A stretch of 64,000 nt of DNA. It comes from Microbacterium sorbitolivorans. GTDB taxonomy: Bacteria > Actinomycetota > Actinomycetes > Actinomycetales > Microbacteriaceae. Numbering within the stretch: the stretch's first letter is position 1; every line of letters begins with the position of its first letter. Location of the stretch: contig NZ_KZ848473.1 of the NCBI RefSeq assembly GCF_003327285.1, forward strand, positions 1,116,001 to 1,180,000, written 5' to 3'. The notes under the pieces were generated by a model. That model saw only the letters and a list, made by a program, of their open reading frames with translations, ran no database searches and was not told the DNA's origin. Positions 47,864-56,591 of this stretch are shown here, one piece after another. A program made the translations under genes and the position numbers.

Positions 47864-48835
47864 ATGAGCAGGTATTCCGCCGCCTTCGCATGGGCACGGC
47901 GTCACGTCGACGACGGGCGGCTGCCGCACGCCGTCCTGGGCATCGCGAACGCCGACGGCACGATCGCGCTCGAGAGCTTCGGGGGCGTCGCGGCAGACGC
48001 GACGTATCCCCTGTTCTCGATCACCAAGGTCCTGACGGGCATCACGGCGGCCCGCGCGATCGAGCGCGGGCTGCTGACTCCGAATACCCCGCTCTCCGAC
48101 GCCGTGCCGGGCTTCGGCTCAGGCCGCGACGACGTCGTGCGGCTGTGGCACCTCGGCAGCCACTCCTCGGGCATCAGCGAGCCGCCGCTCGACACGGCGG
48201 TTCCGCTCGCGCAGGAGCTCCTCGCGCGCGGCCGCGACTTCCGCGCCGGCACCGCCTCGCGGTACTCGACGCTCGGCTACACCGGCATCGCGGCGCTCTA
48301 CGAGCACGCGACGGGGCAGGCGTGGGACGCGGGGCTCGCCGAGTGGGCCGCCTCGATCGGGGCGACGGGCATCACGCTCGACCCCGCCGACTACGTGCCG
48401 GTCGACGGCATCGACGGATCCGGCCTCGACTTCGCGCAGCTCGTCGCCAACCGCGACCCGGGTGCGGGCCTCTTCGCGCGCGCGGACGACCTGCTGCGCC
48501 TCGGATCCGACCTGCTGCGCACCGCCGCGCGCGGCACGCCGGGGGTCCTCACGCCCGCGGGCCTCGAGTTCATGCGCCGCCCCGTGACGGGCGGCATGGC
48601 TCGCCTCGAGCCCTACCCCGCGGAGCGCGGGCAGGACTGGGGCTTCACCTTCAACCTGCGAAACCGCGGGCCTGGCCTCATTTCGACCGACGGCTTCGGG
48701 CACGGCGGCTGGGCCGGCACCGAGTTCGTCGTGCACCCCGACCACGGCGTCGCGTGGGTGCTGCTCACGGCGAAGGCGGGCCGCACGGGCGTCGACACCG
48801 ACGAGCTCGACAACGCGGTCGTCGCGGGGCTCTAG
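47864..48835 (+). CDS. Serine hydrolase (beta-lactamase fold)
   Basis: The 323-residue protein has SITK in LFSITKVLTGI as the SxxK motif, YST in SRYSTLGYTG at the second motif, and GHGGWAG at the HxG position. It has the compact EstB/class-C-like layout and no signal peptide. ATG 47864 follows GAAAGGG; the frame extending upstream overlaps the enolase-superfamily gene in another phase and is not used. It is single-gene and converges on the ROK gene with a 4-nt overlap. It is probably an esterase for acylated sugars, and distinct from the larger one at 37494. Confidence 0.85.
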   Translation: MSRYSAAFAWARRHVDDGRLPHAVLGIANADGTIALESFGGVAADATYPLFSITKVLTGITAARAIERGLLTPNTPLSDAVPGFGSGRDDVVRLWHLGSHSSGISEPPLDTAVPLAQELLARGRDFRAGTASRYSTLGYTGIAALYEHATGQAWDAGLAEWAASIGATGITLDPADYVPVDGIDGSGLDFAQLVANRDPGAGLFARADDLLRLGSDLLRTAARGTPGVLTPAGLEFMRRPVTGGMARLEPYPAERGQDWGFTFNLRNRGPGLISTDGFGHGGWAGTEFVVHPDHGVAWVLLTAKAGRTGVDTDELDNAVVAGL

Positions 48836-49974
48836 GGCGCGCCGAGCGGATCCGCAAGCAGCCGCTCGAAGACGAGCTCGGCCGCGCCGATGAGCAGGCG
48901 GTCGGCGCCGAGCGCCGCCGGCGCGATAGTGAGGTCCTCCGCCGGCGCGCCGAGCATCTGCGCGCGCACCGACTCGTCGAACGCGCGGGCGTCGGCCTCG
49001 CGGAGCGCCGCGAGGAACCCGCCGAGCACGACGCGCGATGGGTTCATGGTGTTGGCTGCGTTCGCGAGCGTCGAGGCGAGGATCCGCCGCTGCCGCGAGG
49101 CCTCGGCCGACAGCAGGCGCGAGATGCCCGCGGCGAGCGCCGCGTCGTCGCGCACGCCGTAGGCCTCGAAGAGCCGGCGGCGGTTGACCTCGTCCTCGAG
49201 CGTTCCGCCCGGCACGCACCGGTCGGCGTCGTCGTCGATGCTGGGCCGGTTCTGGCCCCACTCGCCCGCGTACCCGCTGGCGCCGCCGAGGCTCTCGCCG
49301 CGAAGGATGGCGCCGCCACCGATACCGCTGGCGCCGCCGTTGAGGTAGATGGCGTTGCTGTGCCCGCGCGCGGCCCCGAAGACCCACTCGGCGATGGCGG
49401 CGAGCGAGGCGTCGTTACCGACCTCGGTGGCGAGATCGGTGCGCGCCGCGACGAGCGCGGCGAGGTCGACGTCGCTCCAGCCGAGGTGCGGGGCGTTGCG
49501 CACGAGGCGGTCGCTCGCGCGCACGAGGCCGGGCACGGCGATACCGATGCCGAGGATCCGCGCCTGCCGTAGGTGCCCCCAGCCCGCGACCGTGAGGGCG
49601 ATGTGCTCGGCCGTCTCCTCGGGCGTCAGCACGTGGTCGGTGTCGATGCGGGAGCGCGAGATCACGCGGCCGCCGAAGCCGACGGCGCCCACCTCGAGCG
49701 CGTCGACCTCGGGGTTCGCCGCGATCGCGACGACGTCGTCGGCCGGCACGACCGTCGGCGACGGCCGGCCAACGCGGCGGGTGGGATCCGGATCCTGCTC
49801 CCGCACGAAGCCATGCTCGACGAGGGTGGTGACGAGGCCGCCGATCGTCGACCGGTTGAGGCCGGTATCGGCGGTGAGCCTCGCGCGGGAGAGCGGACCG
49901 ACGTGATGCACGAGCCGCAGGATTGCTCCGAGGTTCGCGCGCCGCACGCCCTCCACATTCGATCCGCTCGCCAT
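48832..49974 (-). CDS. ROK-family transcriptional regulator
   Basis: The 380-residue protein has an N-terminal winged helix (LSRARLTADTGLNRSTIGGLV, about 28-48) and a ROK domain with GIGIAVPGLV and YLNGGASGIGGGAI. The zinc motif CxCGxxGC expected near residue 255 is not kept: the region reads ADRCVPGGTLE with a single Cys, so effector-domain folding or sugar binding may differ. GGGGGAG precedes ATG 49974. It lies 31 bp downstream of the GH3 gene on the same strand and is probably in that operon. Confidence 0.88.
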   Translation of the reverse strand: MASGSNVEGVRRANLGAILRLVHHVGPLSRARLTADTGLNRSTIGGLVTTLVEHGFVREQDPDPTRRVGRPSPTVVPADDVVAIAANPEVDALEVGAVGFGGRVISRSRIDTDHVLTPEETAEHIALTVAGWGHLRQARILGIGIAVPGLVRASDRLVRNAPHLGWSDVDLAALVAARTDLATEVGNDASLAAIAEWVFGAARGHSNAIYLNGGASGIGGGAILRGESLGGASGYAGEWGQNRPSIDDDADRCVPGGTLEDEVNRRRLFEAYGVRDDAALAAGISRLLSAEASRQRRILASTLANAANTMNPSRVVLGGFLAALREADARAFDESVRAQMLGAPAEDLTIAPAALGADRLLIGAAELVFERLLADPLGAP

Positions 49975-50005
49975 CGCTCCCCCACCTTAGGTTGTGGGCG
50001 AAAGC

Positions 50006-52273
50006 TTATCGTGCGCTCGCGCCCACCTCCGTGAGGCTCACCCCGACGACGCGGCGGTCGTTCGCCGTCACGACGCGATCGGCGAGCGTGATTGTCGCGC
50101 GATCGGTCGCTTCCGTCGCCGCGTCGGTGCCGATCCAGACCTCCGCCTCGCCCGCCTCGACGACGCGGCGCATGCGGCGGTCGCTGAACGCAAAGCGCGA
50201 CGCCGGCACGTCGAGGGTGACGGTGCGCGACTCGCCGGCCGCGAGCGGTACGCGCGCGTAGCCGAGCAGCTGCGCGACGGGGCGCGTGACGGAGGCCGCG
50301 ACGTCGTGGCCGTAAAGCTGCACGATCTCGGCGCCCGCGACGCCCGAGGTGTTCGTGACCGTCACGCGCGCGACGATCGAGTCGCCGGCCTCGCACGAGA
50401 AGTCGGAGTAGGCGAACGACGCGTACGACAGCCCGAAGCCGAACGGCCGCACGGGCGTCGAGTCGGTCGACGTGACCCCCGAGGGCCCCGCGAGTGGCGC
50501 GTGCAGGTAGCTGAAGGGCTGGGATCCGGCCGATCGCGGCAGCGAGACGGGCAGGCGCCCCGAGGGGACGACGGATCCGGCGAGGATCCGCGCGAGCGCG
50601 GTCCCGCCTTCCTCGCCCGGGAAGAACGCCTGCACGACGGCCGCGGGGCCGCCGCCCGCGAGCGCCCAGTCGAGCGCGTAGGGGCGGCCGGTCAACAGCA
50701 CCATGACGACGGGGGTTCCCGTCGCGGCGACGGCCTCGACGAGCTCGCGCTGCACGCCCGGCAGGTCGAGCGACTCGGCGTCGTTGCCCTCGCCGACGGT
50801 GCCGCGGCCGAAGAGCCCGGCCTGGTCGCCGACGACGACGACCGCGACCTCGGCCGATGCCGCCGCCGCGACCGCCTCGTCGAAGCCCGATCGGTCGTCG
50901 CCCTCGACGTCGCAGCCGCGGGCGTAGGCGACGTCGAACGACTCGGCGAGCGCCTCGCGCACCGTCGGCATGTCGACCTCGACGGGGGTGCCGGGGTGGT
51001 TCGCCAGCACGTGGTTCGCGAACGAATAGCAGCCCTGCAGCGCCTCGTCGCGGTCGGCGTTCGGGCCGATGACGGCGATGCGCGTCGCGGGCGCGATCGG
51101 CAAGACGCCGTCGTTCGAGAGCAGCACGACCGACTCCTCCGCGAGCCGCCGCGCGATATCGCGGTGCCTCGGCGTGTCGAGGTCGATGGTAGCGGGCGCG
51201 TCGGCGTCGAAGGCTCCGGGATCCAGCAGCCCCAGCTCCTCCTTCTGCGCGAGCACGCGCAGCACGGCGCGGTCGACGAATGCCTCGGGCACCTCGCCCG
51301 CGCGCACCTTCGCCACGAGCGGCTCGAGGTAGGCGTCGCCCGTCGGCAGCTCGACGTCGATGCCGGCCTCAAGCGCAAGCGCCGCCGCCTCGCCGCGGTC
51401 GGCGGCGATCTGGTGGGTCTTCTCGAGAAACGCGACCGCGAAGTAGTCGGCGACGACGACGCCCTCGAAGCCGAGCTCGCCGCGCAGTAGCTCGGTGAGC
51501 AGCTCGGGCGACGACGCGACGGGAACCCCGTCGATCTCGGTGTAGCTGTTCATGACGCTCCTCGCGCCGCCGTCGCGCAGCGCCATCTCGAACGGCGGCA
51601 GGAACACGTCGGCGATCTCGCGCGGCCCCGCGTGGACGGGCGCGTGGTTGCGGCCCGACTGCGAGGCCGAGTAGCCGAGGAAGTGCTTGAGCGTCGCGTC
51701 GATGCCCGCACTCTGCAGCCCGCGCACATAGGCGGTGCCGACGGTGCCGACGAGGTACGGATCCTCGGAAATGCACTCGTCGACGCGCCCCCAGCGCGGA
51801 TCCCGGATCACGTCGAGCACGGGAGCGAGCCCCTGGTGCACGCCGAGCTCGCGCATCGAGTCGCCGATCGCGATGGCCATCTCCTCGACGATCTCAGGGT
51901 CGAAAGAGGCGCCCCAGGCGAGCGGCGTCGGGAAGGTCGCTGCCTTCCACGCCGCGAGGCCCGTGAGGCACTCCTCGTGTACGAGGGCCGGGATCCCGAG
52001 CCGCGTCTCGCGGACGAGCCGGCGCTGCTCGGCGACGAGCCAGGCGGCCCTGGCCGCCGGATCCACCGGCCGGGTGCCGTACACGCGAGTGAAGTGTCCG
52101 ATGCCGTGGCGGGTGATGTCGGAGAGCGAGCGGCCATCGCCGCTGCCCATCTCGTCGGCGAGCGGGGCGACGACCTCGCCGTTCTGGTCGAGCCAGTAGC
52201 CGACGAGCTGCGCGACCTTCTCGTCGAGGGTCATCTGTGCGAGGAGGTCTCGCACGCGGGTGGATTCGGTCAC
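50006..52273 (-). CDS. GH3 beta-glycosidase
   Basis: The 755-residue enzyme has the three-domain GH3 layout: TIM barrel (about 1-330), alpha/beta sandwich (about 360-590) and a fibronectin-III-like C-terminus (about 640-745). LGLAPVLDVIRDPRWGR and the LKHF/GRNHAP regions bind the substrate. The nucleophile is the Asp in GVVVADYFAV, the position usually written SDW or SDY. No signal peptide is present, so it is intracellular. It could be a beta-glucosidase or beta-xylosidase. It is four bases downstream of the MalG-like permease, so it should act on the sugar imported by that system. Confidence 0.9.
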   Translation of the reverse strand: MTESTRVRDLLAQMTLDEKVAQLVGYWLDQNGEVVAPLADEMGSGDGRSLSDITRHGIGHFTRVYGTRPVDPAARAAWLVAEQRRLVRETRLGIPALVHEECLTGLAAWKAATFPTPLAWGASFDPEIVEEMAIAIGDSMRELGVHQGLAPVLDVIRDPRWGRVDECISEDPYLVGTVGTAYVRGLQSAGIDATLKHFLGYSASQSGRNHAPVHAGPREIADVFLPPFEMALRDGGARSVMNSYTEIDGVPVASSPELLTELLRGELGFEGVVVADYFAVAFLEKTHQIAADRGEAAALALEAGIDVELPTGDAYLEPLVAKVRAGEVPEAFVDRAVLRVLAQKEELGLLDPGAFDADAPATIDLDTPRHRDIARRLAEESVVLLSNDGVLPIAPATRIAVIGPNADRDEALQGCYSFANHVLANHPGTPVEVDMPTVREALAESFDVAYARGCDVEGDDRSGFDEAVAAAASAEVAVVVVGDQAGLFGRGTVGEGNDAESLDLPGVQRELVEAVAATGTPVVMVLLTGRPYALDWALAGGGPAAVVQAFFPGEEGGTALARILAGSVVPSGRLPVSLPRSAGSQPFSYLHAPLAGPSGVTSTDSTPVRPFGFGLSYASFAYSDFSCEAGDSIVARVTVTNTSGVAGAEIVQLYGHDVAASVTRPVAQLLGYARVPLAAGESRTVTLDVPASRFAFSDRRMRRVVEAGEAEVWIGTDAATEATDRATITLADRVVTANDRRVVGVSLTEVGASAR

Positions 52274-52277
52274 GGGG

Positions 52278-53144
52278 TCATCCCTTCACGGCGCCCGTCA
52301 GGCCGCCGACGATGCGCTTCTCGAAGAGACTGAAGAAGATCAGCGCGGGGATCATCGACAGAGAGGTGTAGGCGAGCACGCGGGCTGTGTCGACCGAGTA
52401 CTGCGAGGCGAAGTTCTGCACGCCGAGCGGCAGGGTGAAGAGCGACTGGTCGCTCAGGATGAACAGCGGCAGGATGTAACCGTTCCACGTCGTGACGAAG
52501 CACAGGATCGCGACCGTGATGACGCCCGGCAGGCTCAGCGGGATCACCATGCGCCAGAAGAAGCCGAGGCGGCTGGCGCCGTCGATCGAGGCGGCCTCCT
52601 CGAGCTCCTTCGGGATGGCGCGGAGGAACGGCACGAGGATGATGATCGTCGTCGGCAGCGCGAACGCGATCTGCGGCAGGATGATGCCGGCGAGCGAGTT
52701 CACGAGGCCGAGGTTGCGGATCAGCAGGTACAGCGGCGTGATCGCGACCGTGGCCGGGAACATGAGCCCCGCCGCGAAGAGCGAGTACATCGCGCCCTTG
52801 CCGATGAAGTCGTACCGCGCGATGACGTAGCTCGCCATGACGCCGAGCACGACGGTGCCGAGCGTCGTCACGCCCGCCGAGATGGTCGAGTTGCCCATCG
52901 CGAGCCAGAACTCGCTGCTCGTGAGCACGTCGCCATAGTTGGCGAACACCCAGGGCGAGGGCCAGCCCGACGGATCCTGCGTGATCTGCGCGTTCGTGCG
53001 GAAGCCACCGATGATGACGTAGAGCACGGGGCCAATGCAGATCGCGACGAGGATCGTCGCCATGAGGTACACCCAGGGCCCGGCGGAGCGCGTCGCGCCC
53101 CGCCGCGGCCGCACCACGCGGATCGCGGTTGCCGTGGTGGTCAT
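52278..53144 (-). CDS. Sugar ABC transporter permease (MalG-like)
   Basis: The 288-residue membrane protein has six hydrophobic segments, the EAA loop EAASIDGASRLGFFWRMVIP and the family ending FEKRIVGGLTGAVKG. It overlaps the MalF-like gene by ATGA and is followed by GH3. Confidence 0.92.
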   Translation of the reverse strand: MTTTATAIRVVRPRRGATRSAGPWVYLMATILVAICIGPVLYVIIGGFRTNAQITQDPSGWPSPWVFANYGDVLTSSEFWLAMGNSTISAGVTTLGTVVLGVMASYVIARYDFIGKGAMYSLFAAGLMFPATVAITPLYLLIRNLGLVNSLAGIILPQIAFALPTTIIILVPFLRAIPKELEEAASIDGASRLGFFWRMVIPLSLPGVITVAILCFVTTWNGYILPLFILSDQSLFTLPLGVQNFASQYSVDTARVLAYTSLSMIPALIFFSLFEKRIVGGLTGAVKG

Positions 53145-54115
53145 CGCTTCTTCTTTCCGCTATCGCCCGTGAGGGCACCCGCCGTGTCGCGGTTCAGCGC
53201 GAAGCGCTGGTACACGAGGGCCACGACGAGCGAGATGAGGAACAGCAGCACCGCGACGGCGTTGCCGAAGCCGTAGTTACCGGCGAGGTGGCCGTTCAGG
53301 TACATATAGGTCGCCATCGTCGAGGTGCCCGCGGTCGCCGCCACGTACTGGCCCCAGATGATGTTGACGAGGTCGAAGAGCTGCAGCGAGCCGATGATCG
53401 AGAGGAACGCCCAGATGCGGATCGTCGGCCCGAGGAGCGGCAGCGTGATGCGCCACTGGGTCTGCCAGAAGCTGGCGCCGTCGATCGCGGCGGCCTCGTA
53501 CAGCTCCTCCGGGATCGACTGGAGGCCGGCGAGCATGAGGATCACGGCGAACCCGATGTACTTCCAGCTGATGATGAACATCAGCGTGCCCATCGCGATG
53601 CTCGGGCTCGCGATCCACGACTGCGCCCAGTCGCCCAGGCCGATCTTCTCGAGGAACGAGTTGAGTGCGCCGGCGTCCTGCAGCATGAGCGACCAGCCCG
53701 TGCCGACGACGACCTCGCTGATGACGTAGGGCACGAAGATCAGCACGCGGATGAGGCTGCGACCGCGCATCTTCTGGTTCATCAGCAGGGCGAAGAGGAT
53801 CGCGAGGGGGCCCTGCAGGATGAGCGAGGCGAACACGATGAAGAAGTTGTGGCCGACCGCCGAGCGGAAGGTCGGATCCTTCAGGATCGAGATGTAGTTG
53901 TCGAGCCCGACGAAGTCGTCGGGGAAACCGAAACCCTTCCATCGGAAGAAGCCGTAGAAGGCCGCCATCGCGACGGGCAGGATCACGAAGGTGACGAACA
54001 CGAGGATCGCGGGGCCCGCGAGCAGCGTGATCTCACCGCGCTTTCGCCAATCGGCCCGGGCCGGGGCGCGGTGAGCCGCCCCGGCCGGTGCCACGAGTGT
54101 TGCCGTTTCGGTCAT
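53141..54115 (-). CDS. Sugar ABC transporter permease (MalF-like)
   Basis: The 324-residue membrane protein has six hydrophobic segments after a hydrophilic N-terminus, the EAA loop EAAAIDGASFWQTQWRITLP, and FVTFVILPVAMAAFYGFFRW as the first transmembrane region. It starts three bases after the binding-protein stop with a poor Shine-Dalgarno, so translation probably depends on coupling. Confidence 0.92.
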   Translation of the reverse strand: MTETATLVAPAGAAHRAPARADWRKRGEITLLAGPAILVFVTFVILPVAMAAFYGFFRWKGFGFPDDFVGLDNYISILKDPTFRSAVGHNFFIVFASLILQGPLAILFALLMNQKMRGRSLIRVLIFVPYVISEVVVGTGWSLMLQDAGALNSFLEKIGLGDWAQSWIASPSIAMGTLMFIISWKYIGFAVILMLAGLQSIPEELYEAAAIDGASFWQTQWRITLPLLGPTIRIWAFLSIIGSLQLFDLVNIIWGQYVAATAGTSTMATYMYLNGHLAGNYGFGNAVAVLLFLISLVVALVYQRFALNRDTAGALTGDSGKKKR

Positions 54116-54118
54116 CGT

Positions 54119-55402
54119 TTAACCGCGCGCCGCCGCCTGCGTGGCCGCCTCGACGATCGACTCGGCGGTGCCGGATCCGGCGAGGGTCTCGACGACCGCC
54201 GCGTTCAGGGCGTTGCCGACGTTCTGGCCGAGGAGCGTGTCGAGCCACAGCACGATGTAGCCGGCATCGTTGTAGGCGGCCATCATCTCCTGCAGGGCGG
54301 GGTCGGTCACGACCGACTGCGCGTCCTTCGACGCCGGGATCGCGTCGAACGCCTCGGCGTACTTTTCCTGCCACTCCGTCTGCGCGAAGAAGTTGAGGAA
54401 GTCTTCGCAGGTGCTGGGCGAGTCGGCCGAGCACGAGTAGCCGTCGACGCCGCCCATCATGGCGGTGGGGTCGCCCGCTCCCCCGTCGGTCGCCGGGAGC
54501 GGGAACCAGCCGAGGTCGGCGAGGGGCTCGCCGTCCGGGGTTAGCGAGCCGATGACGCCCGCGTCCCAGCCGCCCATCAGCTCCATCGCGGCCTTGTGGT
54601 TTGCGACGAGGCCGGCCGAGGATCCGGCACCCTCCTGCGCGTCGGTCGTGAGGAAGCCGTTGTTGAACGGCTCGGTCGCGGCGAAGTCGACGAGGTCCTG
54701 GCCCGCCTCGAGCCAGCACGGGTCGCTGAAGTCCTGGTCGACCGCGATGTTCTGGAGGACCTCCTCCGAGCACGCGCGAAGCGCGAAGCCGTAGTACCAG
54801 TGGGCAGCCGGCCAGGCGGCCTTCGCGCCGAGGGCGATGGGCTCGACGCCCGAGTCCCTGAGCTTCGCGACGGCGTCGTTCAGCTCGTCGATCGTCGCGG
54901 GTTCCTCGGTGATGCCGGCGTCGGCGAACAGGTCTTCGCTGTAGAACATGCCCTGCGGCAGCACCGCGACGGGCATGCCGTAGGTCGCGCCCTCGACCGT
55001 GAACGCGCTGAAGGCGGCGTCGCCGTAGGCGGTCTTCGCGTCGTCGGAGATGAGCCCCGTGATGTCCTTGACCACGCCCGCGTCCACAAAGTCGGCGAGC
55101 TTGCCGCCGCCGCGCGCCATGAAGATGTCGGGCATGTCGCCCGAGTTCGACGCCGTCTGCAGCTTGCCGTCCATGTCCTCGTTCTGCACCGAGGTCATCG
55201 TGACCTTCACGCCGGTCTCGGCCTCGAACGCGGCCGCGACCTCGTCCCAATACGCCTTGCCGTCGCCGGTCGTCGAGTTGTGCCACATCTCGAGCGAGTT
55301 CTCGTCGGCGGGCTCGCTGCCGCCACCGGAACAGCCCGTGAGGGCGAGTGTCGCGACGGCCACCGTCGCCATCGCGGACAGCCATGTCTTTCGCACGTTC
55401 AT
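54119..55402 (-). CDS. Sugar ABC transporter substrate-binding lipoprotein
   Basis: The 427-residue lipoprotein has lipobox LTGC at Cys24, then LEMWHNSTTGDGKAYW typical of family-1 sugar receptors, PDIFMARGGGKLADFV and DGYSCSADSPSTCEDFLNFF near the C-terminus. ATG 55402 follows GAGGAG; the five upstream residues in frame are excluded. It is the first gene of the operon with two permeases, GH3 and ROK, divergent from the LacI gene at 55563 and controlled by the palindrome at 55489. There is no linked ATPase. Confidence 0.93.
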   Translation of the reverse strand: MNVRKTWLSAMATVAVATLALTGCSGGGSEPADENSLEMWHNSTTGDGKAYWDEVAAAFEAETGVKVTMTSVQNEDMDGKLQTASNSGDMPDIFMARGGGKLADFVDAGVVKDITGLISDDAKTAYGDAAFSAFTVEGATYGMPVAVLPQGMFYSEDLFADAGITEEPATIDELNDAVAKLRDSGVEPIALGAKAAWPAAHWYYGFALRACSEEVLQNIAVDQDFSDPCWLEAGQDLVDFAATEPFNNGFLTTDAQEGAGSSAGLVANHKAAMELMGGWDAGVIGSLTPDGEPLADLGWFPLPATDGGAGDPTAMMGGVDGYSCSADSPSTCEDFLNFFAQTEWQEKYAEAFDAIPASKDAQSVVTDPALQEMMAAYNDAGYIVLWLDTLLGQNVGNALNAAVVETLAGSGTAESIVEAATQAAARG

Positions 55403-55484
55403 TGCAGGTCTCCTCATCGAGTGCGGTGCGCACGCGGCGCGTTGCCGCCGTGCGAGTAAGACTCTGGCACGCGATGTGACAGGA

Positions 55485-55508
55485 TGTCAAACGTTATCGA
55501 TAACGTTT
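55485..55508. promoter_or_regulatory. 20-bp LacI-type operator with overlapping -35
   Basis: AAACGTTATCGATAACGTTT (55489-55508) is a perfect palindrome. On the minus strand TTGACA (reading 55490-55485) overlaps its edge and could be the -35 of the importer operon, although no good -10 follows. The wider inverted repeat CACGCGATGT...ACATCGCGTG (55469-55519) encloses it off-centre. The divergent LacI gene is the likely partner. Confidence 0.75.
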
Positions 55509-55562
55509 TACATCGCGTGGTTCTCGTGCCCTTGCGTGGCGCGGGTCTACCGTGGAGGAACC

Positions 55563-56591
55563 ATGAGCATCATCGACGGCGCGCCGCGCGGGCGCACAAC
55601 GATCACCGACGTCGCGCGCGCCGCCGGCGTCTCGGTTGCGACCGTCTCGAAGGTGATCAACGGCCGCTATGGCGTCGCCGCCGCGACCCACGACCGCGTC
55701 ATGCAGGTCGTGAACGAGCTGGGCTACGCGAGCTCGCTCGTCGCGACGTCGATGCGCCGCCAGCGCACGCACGTCATCGGCGTTCTCGTCGCGGCGTTCG
55801 AGCCCTTCGCGCTCGAGCTCCTGCGCGGCGTCTCCGAGTCGCTCATGGGCACGCCCTACGACGTGCTCGCCTACGCCGGCGCCGTCTCAGCGGGTTCGCA
55901 CGAGGGCTGGGAGACCCGCTCGCTTTCGAGTCTCGGCGGTACCCTCATCGACGGCGCGATCGTTGTGACCCCCACCGTCGCGCTCACGGGCGCGGCCGTG
56001 CCGATCGTGTCGGTCGACCCGCATACGGGCACGACGGGGCCCGCGATCGTCGACATCGACAACCGCCGCGGCGGGGCGCTCGCCACCGAGCACCTGCTCG
56101 GGCTTGGCCACACCCGCATCGCGCACCTGAGCGGCCGTGACGACCTCGAGTCGGCGCAGCTCCGCGCGGGCGGCTACCGCGAGGCGCTCGCCGCCGCGGG
56201 GATCCCCGTCGACGAGTCGCTCGTCGCCGAGGGTGGCTACTCCCCCGAGGAATCCGCCCAGGCCGCGGCGGGTCTCCTCGACGCGGCCGAACCCCCGACG
56301 GCGATCTTTGCCGCGAACGACGTCTCCGCGATCGCGGCGATGTCCGTCGCGCGCGAGCGCGGGATCCGAGTGCCTGAGGATCTCTCGATCGTCGGCTTCG
56401 ACGACATTCCGGCGGCCGTCGCCATGGATCCGCCGCTCACGACCGTGCACCAGCCTCTGAACGAAATGGGGCACGCCGCGGTCGATCTGCTCGTTCGCAT
56501 GATCGACCACGGCGCGCCCGCGGAACATGTGCGCATGCCGAGCGAACTCATCGTGAGGGGCTCGACGGCGCCGTCGCCTTACGCCTCGTAG
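55563..56591 (+). CDS. LacI-family transcriptional regulator
   Basis: The 342-residue regulator has HTH ITDVARAAGVSVATVSKVIN (about 14-33) and an effector domain with ATEHLLGLGHTRIAHLSG and IVGFDDIPAAVAMDPPLTTV. ATG 55563 has an excellent GGAGG; the long in-frame extension upstream overlaps the divergent operon and is not coding. It probably represses the divergent GH3/importer operon through AACGTTATCGATAACGTT. Its 3' end overlaps the convergent oxidoreductase gene by 13 nt. Confidence 0.93.
   Translation: MSIIDGAPRGRTTITDVARAAGVSVATVSKVINGRYGVAAATHDRVMQVVNELGYASSLVATSMRRQRTHVIGVLVAAFEPFALELLRGVSESLMGTPYDVLAYAGAVSAGSHEGWETRSLSSLGGTLIDGAIVVTPTVALTGAAVPIVSVDPHTGTTGPAIVDIDNRRGGALATEHLLGLGHTRIAHLSGRDDLESAQLRAGGYREALAAAGIPVDESLVAEGGYSPEESAQAAAGLLDAAEPPTAIFAANDVSAIAAMSVARERGIRVPEDLSIVGFDDIPAAVAMDPPLTTVHQPLNEMGHAAVDLLVRMIDHGAPAEHVRMPSELIVRGSTAPSPYAS

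Noticed and set aside
55050..55562. Long N-terminal extension of the LacI protein at 55563
   Set aside because: It overlaps the divergent binding-protein gene and the operator; GGAGG supports ATG 55563.
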